In this document: positions 1 through 8,087 of the stretch, one piece after another
Layout of the letters: the number at the start of each line of letters is the position of its first letter
How positions within the stretch are numbered: position 1 is the stretch's first letter
Source of the DNA: Streptomyces griseoruber
GTDB lineage: Bacteria > Actinomycetota > Actinomycetes > Streptomycetales > Streptomycetaceae
Direction of reading: 5' to 3'
Assembly: GCF_001514205.1 (NCBI RefSeq)
Contig: NZ_KQ948774.1
Coordinates: 205,664-269,663, forward strand
Length of the DNA: 64,000 nucleotides
Notes under the pieces: model-generated
What the model was told of the DNA's origin: nothing
Databases searched by the model: none
The model's input: the letters and a program-made list of their open reading frames with translations, nothing else
Position numbers and translations under genes: made by a program

Positions 1-470
1 ACCGTCCCCTCGAACTCGAAGGACACCCCGGCCTGCCGCGCCAGCTCCTTCAGGGCCGGGCCGTGCAGCGCGACGGGCCCCTTGTTGGTGGTGCACACGT
101 GTTTGCCGGCCTCGATCGCCCAGCGCACATGGGACAGGGCGGGCTCGCCGTCCGTGGGGTTGGTGAAGGTGGCCTCCGCCACGATGTCGGCGGGCACCTC
201 GCGGATCACCCACTCGTTGCGCGGCTCCGGGCTGCCTCCGGGCATGCCGGAGAAGTCCAGCCCGTCCGGGGCGACCGCGAGCAGCGGGGCCAGCGCGATG
301 CCGTCGCCGTCGGTCCGGACCAGCGATCCGGCCCGCAGATCGGTGATGGCCACCACCCGCAGGGCGAAGCCGAGTTCGGCCTCCAGTCCGTCTCCACGTG
401 CGGCGATCAGCTCGGCGAGCGCACGGTTCACCCCGCCGAATCCGATGAGCGCGATGTCGTAACGGGCCAT
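1..470 (-). CDS. Homoserine dehydrogenase-like oxidoreductase (3' end outside window)
   Basis: The gene starts at ATG 470 and runs off the left edge, leaving about 156 N-terminal residues. The product begins ARYDIALIGFGGVNRALAEL, a Rossmann NAD(P)-binding turn of the GxGxxN type. Further on are VAEATFTNPTDGEPA and GKHVCTTNKGPVAL, matching the homoserine dehydrogenase pattern of a 'threat to do/N' segment followed by a TNK/P-A motif. The family reduces aspartate semialdehyde to homoserine, but stand-alone paralogues occur in other oxidoreductions, so the substrate is not fixed. It is transcribed away from an IclR regulator at 670, which is its most likely regulator. The catalytic C-terminal half is not visible. 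Confidence 0.75.
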   Translation of the reverse strand, partial: MARYDIALIGFGGVNRALAELIAARGDGLEAELGFALRVVAITDLRAGSLVRTDGDGIALAPLLAVAPDGLDFSGMPGGSPEPRNEWVIREVPADIVAEATFTNPTDGEPALSHVRWAIEAGKHVCTTNKGPVALHGPALKELARQAGVSFEFEGT

Positions 471-657
471 CGGGACCTCACCTTCCTCTCCCTCTCGTGT
501 CCGCCGGCGTCGGGCCGCCGGCGGGAACACGCTCAGCCTCGGGCCGCGGCGCGTCAGTGCGGCCCTGCCGATCCGCCGCGCAAGGCTGTCGATGTGCTCG
601 GGGCGCAGGGCGTTCGTCCTGCGGCCCGATGCCGGTCGCGGGGCTGGGGCGGCTGGC

Positions 658-672
658 TATAGTGCCGAGGTG
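658..672 (+). promoter_or_regulatory. Possible -10 box and leaderless start of the IclR gene
   Basis: TATAGT (658-663) is followed six bases later by the GTG at 670. No separate Shine-Dalgarno is present beyond a GAGG touching the start codon. The spacing suggests transcription could start at or next to the GTG (leaderless mRNA). No convincing -35 is visible, so this is a suggestion only. Confidence 0.3.
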
Positions 673-1467
673 ACGACGAACGGCCCCGCGCCCGGTCGGC
701 CCCCGGGCCCGACCACGGCCTCCTCCCTGCGCATGGCCCTGCGGATGGTGAGCACGGTGCTGGACCGGGAGACGTCCGGCCGGAGCGGCTTCAACGTCAG
801 CCGGCTCGCCGACGAGGTCGGCGTCGAGCGCAGCAGGGCCTCCCGCACCACCCAGGACCTCTGCGACAAGGGCTTCCTCGAGCGCCGCGAGGACGCGACG
901 CTGCGGGCCGGCGAGTCGTTCTTCGCGGTGGCCGCGTCCCTGCACCCGGGGCTGCTGCGCCGCAGCCGTCCCGTCCTGCGCCGGATCGCGGTCGCGCACG
1001 GGGCCGGCGCGCGGCTCTCGGTCCGCGACGGGGTGCAGGTACGGCTGCTGCGGTCCGAGTCCGCCGCGGGCACCGCCCCGGACTGGCTCGGCCGCGCGAG
1101 TCTCGTCACCCCGTGCTGGTGCACCGGCGCCGGCCGCGCGCTCCTCCTCGACCACAGCGTCGAGGAACTCACCGCGCTCCTCGACGACTACGAGCTGATC
1201 GGCGTCGGCGGCCCCAACGCCGCCCGCTCGGTCGCCGAACTCGTCGCCGCGGGCGACCGCGACCGGGTGCGGGGGGTCGTCGCGGCCCACGGCGAGTTCG
1301 AGCACGGCGTCACCGAGTACGCCGTGCCCGTGCGGGACGCCGGCGGACACATCCGGGCCGCGGTGTCCGTGGTCGGCCGACAGCAGGACCTGCTGCCGCG
1401 CGAGCGCGCGATCCACGCGGAACTCACGGCGGCGGCCGACACGCTGGCCCGGTCCGACTTCCTCTAG
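670..1467 (+). CDS. IclR-family transcriptional regulator
   Basis: The 265-residue product has an N-terminal winged helix-turn-helix (about residues 25-85, with FNVSRLADEVGVERSRASRT) and a C-terminal effector-binding domain. The latter carries LVTPCWCTGAGRALL, the counterpart of the IclR 'PLH.TA.GKA.LA' segment, and EFEHGVTEYAVPVRDAGG near the end. IclR proteins are usually repressors of adjacent catabolic genes, so the divergent homoserine-dehydrogenase-like gene is the obvious target. I chose GTG 670; ATG 733 is an alternative that would remove 21 poorly conserved residues. The TAG stop codon lies inside the CTAG arm of a terminator-like hairpin. Confidence 0.85.
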   Translation: MTTNGPAPGRPPGPTTASSLRMALRMVSTVLDRETSGRSGFNVSRLADEVGVERSRASRTTQDLCDKGFLERREDATLRAGESFFAVAASLHPGLLRRSRPVLRRIAVAHGAGARLSVRDGVQVRLLRSESAAGTAPDWLGRASLVTPCWCTGAGRALLLDHSVEELTALLDDYELIGVGGPNAARSVAELVAAGDRDRVRGVVAAHGEFEHGVTEYAVPVRDAGGHIRAAVSVVGRQQDLLPRERAIHAELTAAADTLARSDFL

Positions 1468-1490
1468 TGCCTGCCGCGGCACTAGGTCCT
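1464..1490 (+). terminator. Hairpin at the IclR gene end, matching the ends of the 15.3-kb element
   Basis: CTAGTGCC (1464-1471) pairs perfectly with GGCACTAG (1478-1485) around a six-base loop and is followed by GTCCTTTT. The position suggests a terminator between the convergent IclR and YceI genes. The sequence matches the outer ends of the 169-bp inverted-repeat element at 15314-15482, and its first TAG is the IclR stop codon. Confidence 0.6.
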
Positions 1491-1500
1491 TTTACGTCCC

Positions 1501-2166
1501 TCAGTCGCCGGGGATCGTGCGGAGGGCGGCGATGTCGAACTGGAGCCGCACCTTCTCGCTCACCATCGCGCCGCCCTCGGCCAGCCGCTGGTTGTACGTC
1601 AGACCCCACTCGGACCGGTTGATGGTGGTCGTGCCGTCGAAGCCGACCCGCTCGTCCCCGAAGGCGTCGACGACATGACCGAGATAGGTCAGCTCCAGCT
1701 CGACGGGGCCGGTGGTGCCCTTGATGGTGAGGTCGCCGGTCATGCGGTAGACGTCGGCGTCCGTCAGCCGTACCGCCGTACTGACGAAGCGCATCCGCGG
1801 ATGGGCCGTGGCGTCCAGGAAGTCACGCCCGGTCAGATGGGCGTCGCGCTGCTGCACACCGGTCTCGACGGACGCCGTGGACAGCACGATCTCCGCGCGG
1901 GAGCGGGCCGGGTCGCGCCCGTCGAACCAGAGGCGGCTGCGGTACTCGGTGAAGGCGCCGCGCACGGTCGTCACCAGGGCGTGGCGTACGGAGAAACCGA
2001 TCCGGCTGTGCGCCGGGTCGATCATCCACTCGCCGGTCAGCGCGGCCAGCCGGGGGTCGGGCGCCGGCCCGCCGTCCGGAGTGAACGGCGTTGGCTGGTA
2101 AGGGAGTCGGGGGAATGTGGGGGGTTCCGGGCGGCGCCGGGACGCAGCACGGTTGAACAGGTTCAT
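1501..2166 (-). CDS. YceI-family protein
   Basis: The 221-residue product matches the YceI lipocalin-like fold. Hallmarks in order are GEWMIDPAHSRIGFSVRH (about residues 45-62), TASVETGVQQRDAHL, DFLDATAHPRMRFVST, GDLTIKGTTGPVELE, and a C-terminal GFDGTTTINRSEWGL. YceI proteins bind isoprenoid or amphiphilic ligands in an eight-stranded barrel; the function in Streptomyces is not established. There is no clear signal peptide: the first 40 residues are basic then proline-rich, so the protein is probably cytoplasmic. It lies 54 bases downstream of the sugar-binding lipoprotein gene on the same strand and could share its transcript. Confidence 0.9.
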   Translation of the reverse strand: MNLFNRAASRRRPEPPTFPRLPYQPTPFTPDGGPAPDPRLAALTGEWMIDPAHSRIGFSVRHALVTTVRGAFTEYRSRLWFDGRDPARSRAEIVLSTASVETGVQQRDAHLTGRDFLDATAHPRMRFVSTAVRLTDADVYRMTGDLTIKGTTGPVELELTYLGHVVDAFGDERVGFDGTTTINRSEWGLTYNQRLAEGGAMVSEKVRLQFDIAALRTIPGD

Positions 2167-2220
2167 GATGCACGTGCTTACGGCACGGTGGAGACCGTCG
2201 CAAGATGCTTCAGAAAACGC

Positions 2221-3351
2221 TTACACGTTCGCCACGACCCCCTCGGCCCACCCCCAACCCACCCCGGCTCGCCCCTGGCCCGGCCCCGCCGGTCTGCCGA
2301 TCAGCTGGTCGATCCGGGCCTGCGGGAGGGCGTCGACCGGATAGGTGTCGTCGGGCGCGCCGGGCTCGGCGTACCGGGCGAGGTTGTCGTCGGTGATCTC
2401 GAGGAGCGGGACGTCGATGGCCGCGGGCACCTTGACCCCCTCGCGCTGGGCGACGGCCGCCTCCAGGGCGATCACCGAGAGATAGGCGGGCTGGGCCGTG
2501 GCCAGGGCGGAGAATCCTTCCGCCTGCTTGCTCCGCCACAGCTTCAGAAAGCCGTTGTAGTTCTCGCCGGTGACCGGGACGAGCCTGTCGTCCTCCTCGA
2601 CGAGGGTCCGCAGCACGGCCGCCGACAGCGTCCCGCCCGGCGAGAAGACACCCCGGACGTCCGGGTGCCTCGCGTACGCCGAGGCGAAGGCCCTGGCGGC
2701 GGGGTCCACGGAGTTCGCGCTGTGCACGGTCTCGACGACCCTGATCCCGGGGTGGCGGGCGAAGACGGCGGCGGCCCCCGCCCACCGGTCGTCGCGGCCC
2801 GTGGTCCCGGCGGGGCCGGTCATGGCGATGATGTCGCCCCGGCCGTCGAGTGCGTCCACCAGCCAGTCGGCCAGCATCGATCCCCAGGCCCACTGGTCGG
2901 TGCCGACCTTGAGGACCACGGGGCTGGTCGGCAGCGAGTCGAAGGCGACCACGGTGATCCCGGCGGCGACGGCCTCCTCCAGCACCGGGTCGAGCGCGGT
3001 CGGCGAACCGGCGTCGACCAGGATCACGTCGTACGTCTGCCGGATCATGGCGCGGATCTGCGCGATCTGGAGCGTGGTGTCGTCGCCCGCGTCGAAGGCC
3101 TGGAACGAGCCCACCTTGCCCGCCGATCTCAGCCGGTCGACGTCCCCCTGGAGCGTCGTCAGCGTCTGGCTCATCCACGCGGTGGTCAGCGAGGTCGTGG
3201 ACCAGCCGACCTTCAGGTTCCTCGCCTGCGCGGGCGCGCCGCTCACGTCCTCGGCACCGGCGTCGGGCCGGACGGTGCACGCGGAGAGCGCGACCAGCGC
3301 GCACAGGGAGGCGGCGACCGCCACCGCACCGCGTACCGAACGTGCGTTCAT
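2221..3351 (-). CDS. Sugar-type ABC transporter substrate-binding lipoprotein
   Basis: The 376-residue product begins with a lipoprotein signal peptide ending LVALSACTV (lipidated Cys about residue 25). The rest is a periplasmic-binding-protein type 1 fold of the ribose/xylose-binding kind: KVGWSTTSLTTAWMSQTL, then ALDPVLEEAVAAGITVVAFDS and VRGVFSPGGTLSAAVL. The start at 3351 is preferred because GAGAGGGA lies seven bases upstream; an ATG five codons earlier has no such site. No permease or ATPase gene is adjacent, so it is an orphan binding protein that must work with a distant transporter or act as a sensor. The ligand is unknown. Confidence 0.8.
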   Translation of the reverse strand: MNARSVRGAVAVAASLCALVALSACTVRPDAGAEDVSGAPAQARNLKVGWSTTSLTTAWMSQTLTTLQGDVDRLRSAGKVGSFQAFDAGDDTTLQIAQIRAMIRQTYDVILVDAGSPTALDPVLEEAVAAGITVVAFDSLPTSPVVLKVGTDQWAWGSMLADWLVDALDGRGDIIAMTGPAGTTGRDDRWAGAAAVFARHPGIRVVETVHSANSVDPAARAFASAYARHPDVRGVFSPGGTLSAAVLRTLVEEDDRLVPVTGENYNGFLKLWRSKQAEGFSALATAQPAYLSVIALEAAVAQREGVKVPAAIDVPLLEITDDNLARYAEPGAPDDTYPVDALPQARIDQLIGRPAGPGQGRAGVGWGWAEGVVANV

Positions 3352-3476
3352 CAACGTCCCTCTCATCCGTCGGAAGGAGACAGCATTTCTCGCTTTGCCA
3401 GTTCTTTACAACCTGGGTCCGGGCCGCCTCGTCTCTGCGCATGTTCCGTCCACGCACTGACGAAAGAGAGCGACAG

Positions 3477-3848
3477 ATGCGACTCATGTCCCGAACGGGC
3501 CTCGCCGCCCTGGCCGTCGGCACCGCCCTCCTGGCGGGCGCGGCCCCGGCCTTCGCCGACACGGCGCCGTCCGCCGTCCCCAGCAGCCCCGCGGTGACCG
3601 AGGCCAGCCCCGTCCCCTCGGCGACCGAGGACGCCGGTGACGCCGGTGACGCCCGGGAAGCTACCAAGGCCCCCTCCGCCGTGCCCAGTCAGGTCGGCGT
3701 CGTGCCGAGGGGCGCCGCCGACACCGGTGTCGGGGAGGACTCCGAGGGCCACGGCACGCTGATCGGCGGCGGTGCGGCCGCCGCCGCGTTCGCCGCGGCC
3801 GGCGCGGGCTTCCTCGTCGTACGGCGCCGGAGGGCGAACGGCGCATGA
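3477..3848 (+). CDS. Small secreted protein with C-terminal cell-wall-type anchor
   Basis: The 123-residue protein has a Sec signal peptide (cleavage near APAFA|DT, about residue 25) and a low-complexity Ser/Pro/Ala/Asp middle containing repeats of GDA. The C-terminus has the layout of a sorting signal: PRGAADTGVG, then a hydrophobic stretch (about residues 93-113) and a basic RRRRANGA tail. The motif departs from LPxTG. The next gene is a sortase whose ATG overlaps this stop codon (ATGA, 3845-3848), so this protein is the likely substrate. Similar short proteins occur beside class F sortases in streptomycetes. Confidence 0.65.
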   Translation: MRLMSRTGLAALAVGTALLAGAAPAFADTAPSAVPSSPAVTEASPVPSATEDAGDAGDAREATKAPSAVPSQVGVVPRGAADTGVGEDSEGHGTLIGGGAAAAAFAAAGAGFLVVRRRRANGA

Positions 3849-4486
3849 GCCCGCTCTCCAGGCGCGCCCTGGCCGCCGCGGCCCTCACCGTCCTGCTGAC
3901 GGGCTGCGGCGGTCCGGCCGACCGCACCACCGACGGGGCCTCCGCCGCCCCCGGCACGCCCTCGGCCCCCGCCCCGACCCGCACCGCACAGGCCGCGCGC
4001 CCCCTCGCGCGCTCGGTGCCGGTCGCGCTGCGGATCCCGGCCATCGGGGTCGACACCCCGCTGCTGCGGCTGGGACTGCGGGCCGACGGCACGGTGGAGG
4101 TGCCGCCGGTCGAGGCGCACGACCGGGCGGGCTGGTACGGGCACTCGCCGACACCGGGACAGACCGGGCCGTCGGTGATCCTCGGCCATGTCACCGTCGG
4201 CGAGTACGGCGACGGTGTCTTCCGGCACCTCGACCGGCTGCGCCGGGGCGACCGGATCGCGGCGCGCCTGGGGAACGGCACGACGGCCGCGTTCGCCGTC
4301 ACCGAGGTACGGACCGTCGACAAGGCGGACTTCCCGACCGAGGACGTCTACGGGAACGTGGACCGGCCGGAGTTGCGTCTCATCACGTGCGGCGGTCCCC
4401 GCAGCGGGGACGGCTACCGCGACAACGTGATCGTCTTCGCCGCGCTGACCTCCGACTCCACCACCATCTCCGCGGGAGAACGTTGA
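3845..4486 (+). CDS. Class F sortase
   Basis: The 213-residue product has a lipoprotein-like N-terminus (AALTVLLTGCGG) and one catalytic sortase domain. The triad is visible: His in SVILGHVTVG, Cys in RLITCGGP and Arg in GYRDNVIVFA. Class F sortases are the short actinobacterial group that process extracellular substrates at non-canonical signals. The N-terminal Cys suggests lipid anchoring in place of the usual TM helix, which I infer from the lipobox only. It is translationally coupled to the upstream secreted protein and, through a TTGA overlap at 4483-4486, to the downstream sigma factor. Confidence 0.88.
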   Translation: MSPLSRRALAAAALTVLLTGCGGPADRTTDGASAAPGTPSAPAPTRTAQAARPLARSVPVALRIPAIGVDTPLLRLGLRADGTVEVPPVEAHDRAGWYGHSPTPGQTGPSVILGHVTVGEYGDGVFRHLDRLRRGDRIAARLGNGTTAAFAVTEVRTVDKADFPTEDVYGNVDRPELRLITCGGPRSGDGYRDNVIVFAALTSDSTTISAGER

Positions 4487-4989
4487 AACGGCCCGCCCGC
4501 TCCCGGGAGCGCGAGAGGGCGGCGTCCGACCTGTTCGCCGCCCTCTACCCCCGCCTCGCCGGCTGGTGCCGCCGGCTCGTCGACGACGACGGGACCGCCC
4601 ACGAGATCGCCTCGGAGGCCTTCACCCGGCTCTGGGCCCGCTGGACGTCCGTCGCGGAACCCCAGGGCTTCCTCTACGTCACCGCCGCCAACCTGGTCCG
4701 CGACCACTGGCGCAAGCTGGAACGCGAACGCCGGGCCGTGCGCCGGGCCACCGCCGAGGCCGCCGTGCGCCCGCCCGCCGAACCGGACGACCCCTCGGTC
4801 CGGCTGCTCGTGCAGTCGCTGCCGGACCGGCTGCGCGTGCCGATCATGCTGCACTACTACGCTGACATGCCGATCCGGGAGGTGTCCGTGCTGACCGGGC
4901 GCAAGGAAGGAACCGTCAAGGCCGACCTGCACGCGGCCCGCGAACTGCTCCGCGCCCACTTGAGGAGAAGCCTTGATCACACCCGCTGA
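4483..4989 (+). CDS. ECF-type RNA polymerase sigma factor
   Basis: The 168-residue product has the two-domain layout of an ECF sigma factor. Region 2 (about residues 12-75) contains DDDGTAHEIASEAFTRLWARW and GFLYVTAANLVRDHWRK. Region 4 (about 108-160) contains LPDRLRVPIMLHYYADMPIREV and the recognition helix GRKEGTVKADLHAARELL. The start is TTG 4483, overlapping the sortase stop, with GGGAG four bases upstream. The gene probably controls a cell-envelope response given its sortase partners. The next gene also begins at a TTG overlapping this one and is a candidate antagonist. Confidence 0.87.
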   Translation: MKRPARSRERERAASDLFAALYPRLAGWCRRLVDDDGTAHEIASEAFTRLWARWTSVAEPQGFLYVTAANLVRDHWRKLERERRAVRRATAEAAVRPPAEPDDPSVRLLVQSLPDRLRVPIMLHYYADMPIREVSVLTGRKEGTVKADLHAARELLRAHLRRSLDHTR

Positions 4990-5500
4990 CGACTTCGACG
5001 ACGGCCCGGACCTCGACCGCCCCGACCCCGACGACCCGCTCACCGTCATCCTGCGCCCCGCCGCCGGCCATCTCGTCCCACCGCCCGGCCGCTACGAGGA
5101 GATCCGCCGGGGCGCCTCCCGCCGCCGGCTGCTGCGTACCACCGCCGGGGTCGCCGCCACCTGCGCCGTCGCCGCGCTCGCCGTACTGCTGCCGCTGCGG
5201 CTGACCCCGCACGACGCGCCCGCCCGCCCCACCGTCCCGCTCGCCCCGGCCCCGGCGAGCAGCCCCTCCACCGGACCGGACCCCTCCACCGGACCGGACC
5301 CTTCGGCCAGCCCGGTCCCCTCCGTCGCCCCGGACACCTCGCCGACCGAGCGGCCGGGCACCCCCACCGCCTCCAAGGCGTCCCGCACCTCCGACACCGG
5401 CGGGGTCCGCGACGCCCCCACCACTGCCCCCGGCACCGCCCGCTCCACCGCCGCGGAGGCGCCCTCCAGCACGCCCTCGGCGTCGAGTACGCGCCGTTGA
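4973..5500 (+). CDS. Single-TM putative anti-sigma or envelope protein
   Basis: The 175-residue product starts at TTG 4973, five bases after GAGGAG and 17 bases inside the sigma-factor gene. An acidic N-terminal segment of about 45 residues is followed by a basic patch (RRGASRRRLLRT), one TM helix (about residues 49-68) and a long Pro/Ser/Thr extracellular tail with tandem STGPDP units. No zinc-finger HxxxCxxC motif is present. The gene position and N-in topology fit an anti-sigma factor for the preceding ECF protein, but no family could be recognised from sequence. Confidence 0.55.
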   Translation: MITPADDFDDGPDLDRPDPDDPLTVILRPAAGHLVPPPGRYEEIRRGASRRRLLRTTAGVAATCAVAALAVLLPLRLTPHDAPARPTVPLAPAPASSPSTGPDPSTGPDPSASPVPSVAPDTSPTERPGTPTASKASRTSDTGGVRDAPTTAPGTARSTAAEAPSSTPSASSTRR

Positions 5501-5577
5501 GGCCGATTCACACGCCGTAGCCGTGACCCCCTCACTGCTCCTACCCTGGAAGTCGCCGTCGGGGGAGGGTGGGGGAC

Positions 5578-6537
5578 GTGTCGCGCAGCCAACCGCAGCC
5601 GCCGGGACGCCGGCTGGAGGACTCGATCGCCTGGGCCGTCCGCAACGCGGACGGGGTCGTCGCCATCGGGGTCGCCCTGACCGTCGGGCTGCTGGACATC
5701 ACCGGCCAGGCCTTCGACCGGGACAACAACGTCGTCACCGGATCCATCCTGCTCGTGCTGGCCGCCCTCGTGTTCGGCTCGCTGACCGAGCGCCGACGGC
5801 GGATGGCCGACATCCGGGCCGCCACCGCCGCGACCGGCCGGGCGATCGAGGACCTGGCCATGGTGCGCTCCCTGGCCGGACCCGAGGTGACCCTCGCCCA
5901 CGAACAGGCCCGCCGCTCCACCGCCCGCTGGGTGTTCAAGGGCGGCACCGGCACCTATCTGCGGGCCGTCACCCTGCCCCAGTGCGTCCTGGAGGCCCAG
6001 CGGCAGCGCCGCGCCCTCAGCATGAAGATCGACATCGTCAACCCGGCCGACGACCGGGTCTGCGAGGCCTACGCCCGCTTCCGGCGCACCTTCGGCCACG
6101 ACACCGCCGGCGGCTGGACCACCGAACGCACCCGCAAGGAGTCGTACGCCACCGTCCTGGCCGCCGTCTGGCACCGGCAGCGGCTGGACACCCTGGAGAT
6201 CGACGTGCACCTGAGCTCCGTGGCCCCGGCACTGCGCTTCGACCTCTCCGACACCTGTCTGATCATCACCCAGGACGACCCGCGCCGCGTCAGCCTCTGC
6301 GTGGACCGGGACCGGCCCCTGTACGACTACTACGTCACCGAGTTGCACCAGAGCCGCGAGCAGGGCGTCAAGCTCGATCTGCGGGAGGCGACCGAGCTGA
6401 GCGACGAGCCCACCGTCGACGAGGTCAGACGCCTGATGGACCGGCTCGGGGTGCCCCTGCCGACCCACTTCACCGACCGTGACGTCGGCGAGGTCGTCGA
6501 CAAGGCACTGCACGCCGAGGACCCCTACCGCAGCTGA
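5578..6537 (+). CDS. Uncharacterised membrane protein with GGTGTYLRAVTLP motif
   Basis: The 319-residue protein has two TM helices near the N-terminus (about residues 28-44 and 50-68), a basic RRRR stop-transfer and a large soluble C-terminal domain. That domain contains WVFKGGTGTYLRAVTLP (about 115-131), KIDIVNPADDRVCEAYARF, and a later LRFDLSDTCLIITQDDP. I do not recognise a named family. The layout, membrane hairpin plus cytosolic domain, suggests a sensor or effector anchored at the membrane. GTG 5578 was chosen because GGAGG lies nine bases upstream; GTG 5569 is possible. A 31-base gap to the cupin-like gene suggests an operon. Confidence 0.6.
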   Translation: MSRSQPQPPGRRLEDSIAWAVRNADGVVAIGVALTVGLLDITGQAFDRDNNVVTGSILLVLAALVFGSLTERRRRMADIRAATAATGRAIEDLAMVRSLAGPEVTLAHEQARRSTARWVFKGGTGTYLRAVTLPQCVLEAQRQRRALSMKIDIVNPADDRVCEAYARFRRTFGHDTAGGWTTERTRKESYATVLAAVWHRQRLDTLEIDVHLSSVAPALRFDLSDTCLIITQDDPRRVSLCVDRDRPLYDYYVTELHQSREQGVKLDLREATELSDEPTVDEVRRLMDRLGVPLPTHFTDRDVGEVVDKALHAEDPYRS

Positions 6538-6568
6538 GCGCGTCCGACTCCGGCCCTGGGGGGAGACC

Positions 6569-7231
6569 ATGGACTACCCGGCCCTGGAACGGGCCGCCCG
6601 GCGGGGTGAGTCCGCCGAGCTGGTGCGGCACGCCGCATCGGAACTGCGACAGGTCGTGACCGGCCACCGCGTGCTGCGCGCGGTGCGCCATCCACTGGGG
6701 TTCGTCTGTCTGCCCGTCCTGCGGGACGGAGCCGACGGCGTCTGCGTCCATGTCTTCGGACCGACGGACCCGATCCTGACCGACCACCAGGTGCACTCGC
6801 ACAGCTGGGACCTGATCAGCACCGTGCTGTACGGCCGGCTGGACAACCGGCGGATGGGGGTGGCCGAGGAGGCCGCGGACCCCACCCACCGGGTCTTCGA
6901 GGTGCTCAGCCGCCCCACCGGCGTGGACGAACTGCGGCCCACCAGACGGCTGGTGCGCTGTGTGCCGGGCCCCGGCCAGACCAGCTCCCGGGGCCAGACC
7001 TACGCCCTTCCGGCGGGTGAGTTCCACACCACCGTGGTACCGGACGGCCGTCCGACCGCCACCCTGGTGCTGGGACGGACACTGCCCGGCCGGGCGGACC
7101 TCTCCCTGGGCCCGCTGCGGGCCCCGGGGCACCGGGTGGTCCGCAGGATGTGCGACGCGGCCCAGACCGCCCGGATCGCCCAGGCCGTGCTCAGGAGGAT
7201 CCATGAGCCCGAACCCCCGTCCGTCGGCTGA
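6569..7231 (+). CDS. Cupin-like protein of unknown function
   Basis: The 220-residue soluble protein starts at ATG 6569 behind GGGGGAGA. A cluster of histidines (VHVFG, then DHQVHSHSWD at about residues 74-83) and a later GEFHTTVVPDG (about 149-159) resemble the two metal-binding motifs of a cupin or cysteine-dioxygenase fold. The middle segment is polar and variable. This is a fold-level guess; no substrate can be proposed. The gene overlaps the following inositol-monophosphatase-family gene by 29 bases, which implies joint expression and a shared small-molecule substrate or pathway. Confidence 0.5.
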   Translation: MDYPALERAARRGESAELVRHAASELRQVVTGHRVLRAVRHPLGFVCLPVLRDGADGVCVHVFGPTDPILTDHQVHSHSWDLISTVLYGRLDNRRMGVAEEAADPTHRVFEVLSRPTGVDELRPTRRLVRCVPGPGQTSSRGQTYALPAGEFHTTVVPDGRPTATLVLGRTLPGRADLSLGPLRAPGHRVVRRMCDAAQTARIAQAVLRRIHEPEPPSVG

Positions 7232-8087
7232 CCTCGACCCGGAGTGCCGTACGGCGGTGGCGGCCGCCGAGGCCGCGGGCGCCCTGCTGCGCTCCCGCTT
7301 CCCGGACGGCTTCGCGGCCCGCCCCAAGGGCGGGAGCGGCGATGTCGTCACCGATCTCGACCTGCTGGCCGAACGCCTGGTGGTGGACCGGATCCGCGAG
7401 GACTTCCCCCATGACCGGATCCTCGCGGAGGAGACGGGAGCCGCGGCGGCCGGGGACGGAGGCAGCCGGACCTGGCTCGTGGACCCCCTCGACGGCAGCA
7501 ACAACGTGGTGATCGGGCTGCCCGTCTACGTCGTCGGGATCGCGCTGTGCGTCGACGCGCTGCCGGTGGTCGGGGTGGTGCACGAGCCGCTCACCGGCCG
7601 GACCTGGTCGGCCGTGCACGGCGCCGGCACCCACGGCCCGGCCGGCCGGCTCACCCCCGCCCCCCGCCCGGCCGGCCCCGCCGGACCCCTCCTCGCCTGG
7701 ACCCAGGGGCACGCGGTCCGCCGCGACGACCCCACCGCCCGCACCCTGCGCCACACCCTGGAACTGCGCTCCCGACGGCTGCTCCAGCTCTGGGCGCCCC
7801 TGGCCGCCTGGGCCATGCTCGCCCGCGGCGACATCGACGGCTTCGTCGGCTACCGCGCCGAGGCGATCGACCTCCCGGCCGGTGCCCTGCTCGCCCGCGA
7901 GGCCGGGGTGACCCTGCGCCACCTGGACGGCCGCGACTTCCCGGCGTCCTTCACCGGACCCGACACCGACCGCTCCTTCGTCGCCGCCCGCCCCGAACTG
8001 CTGCCCCGGCTGCTGGACCTGGTGGCCACCACCGGCGCGGCTACCGCGTCAGCGCCAGCGCTGTCACCGACGCCGCGACCGCGCTGA
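7203..8087 (+). CDS. Inositol monophosphatase-family phosphatase
   Basis: The 294-residue product carries the metal-binding signatures of the Li+-sensitive phosphatase superfamily: GDVVTDLDLLAE (about 43-54), ILAEETG with the paired Glu, WLVDPLDGSNNVVIGLP (motif DPxDG[ST]xN, about 92-108), and EAIDLPAGALLAREAGV near the end. Members hydrolyse inositol phosphates, fructose-1,6-bisphosphate, histidinol phosphate or 3'-phosphoadenosine nucleotides; nothing in the sequence picks one. Its 3' end overlaps the convergent ion-transporter gene by 47 bases (8041-8087), so the two transcripts are mutually antisense at their ends. Confidence 0.82.
   Translation: MSPNPRPSADLDPECRTAVAAAEAAGALLRSRFPDGFAARPKGGSGDVVTDLDLLAERLVVDRIREDFPHDRILAEETGAAAAGDGGSRTWLVDPLDGSNNVVIGLPVYVVGIALCVDALPVVGVVHEPLTGRTWSAVHGAGTHGPAGRLTPAPRPAGPAGPLLAWTQGHAVRRDDPTARTLRHTLELRSRRLLQLWAPLAAWAMLARGDIDGFVGYRAEAIDLPAGALLAREAGVTLRHLDGRDFPASFTGPDTDRSFVAARPELLPRLLDLVATTGAATASAPALSPTPRPR

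Noticed and set aside
2211..2226. TGTAAGCGTTTTCT (minus strand) as a LacI/CcpA-type operator between the binding-protein and YceI genes
   Set aside because: Only about four of seven half-site positions are symmetric and it overlaps a stop codon. No adjacent LacI regulator exists.
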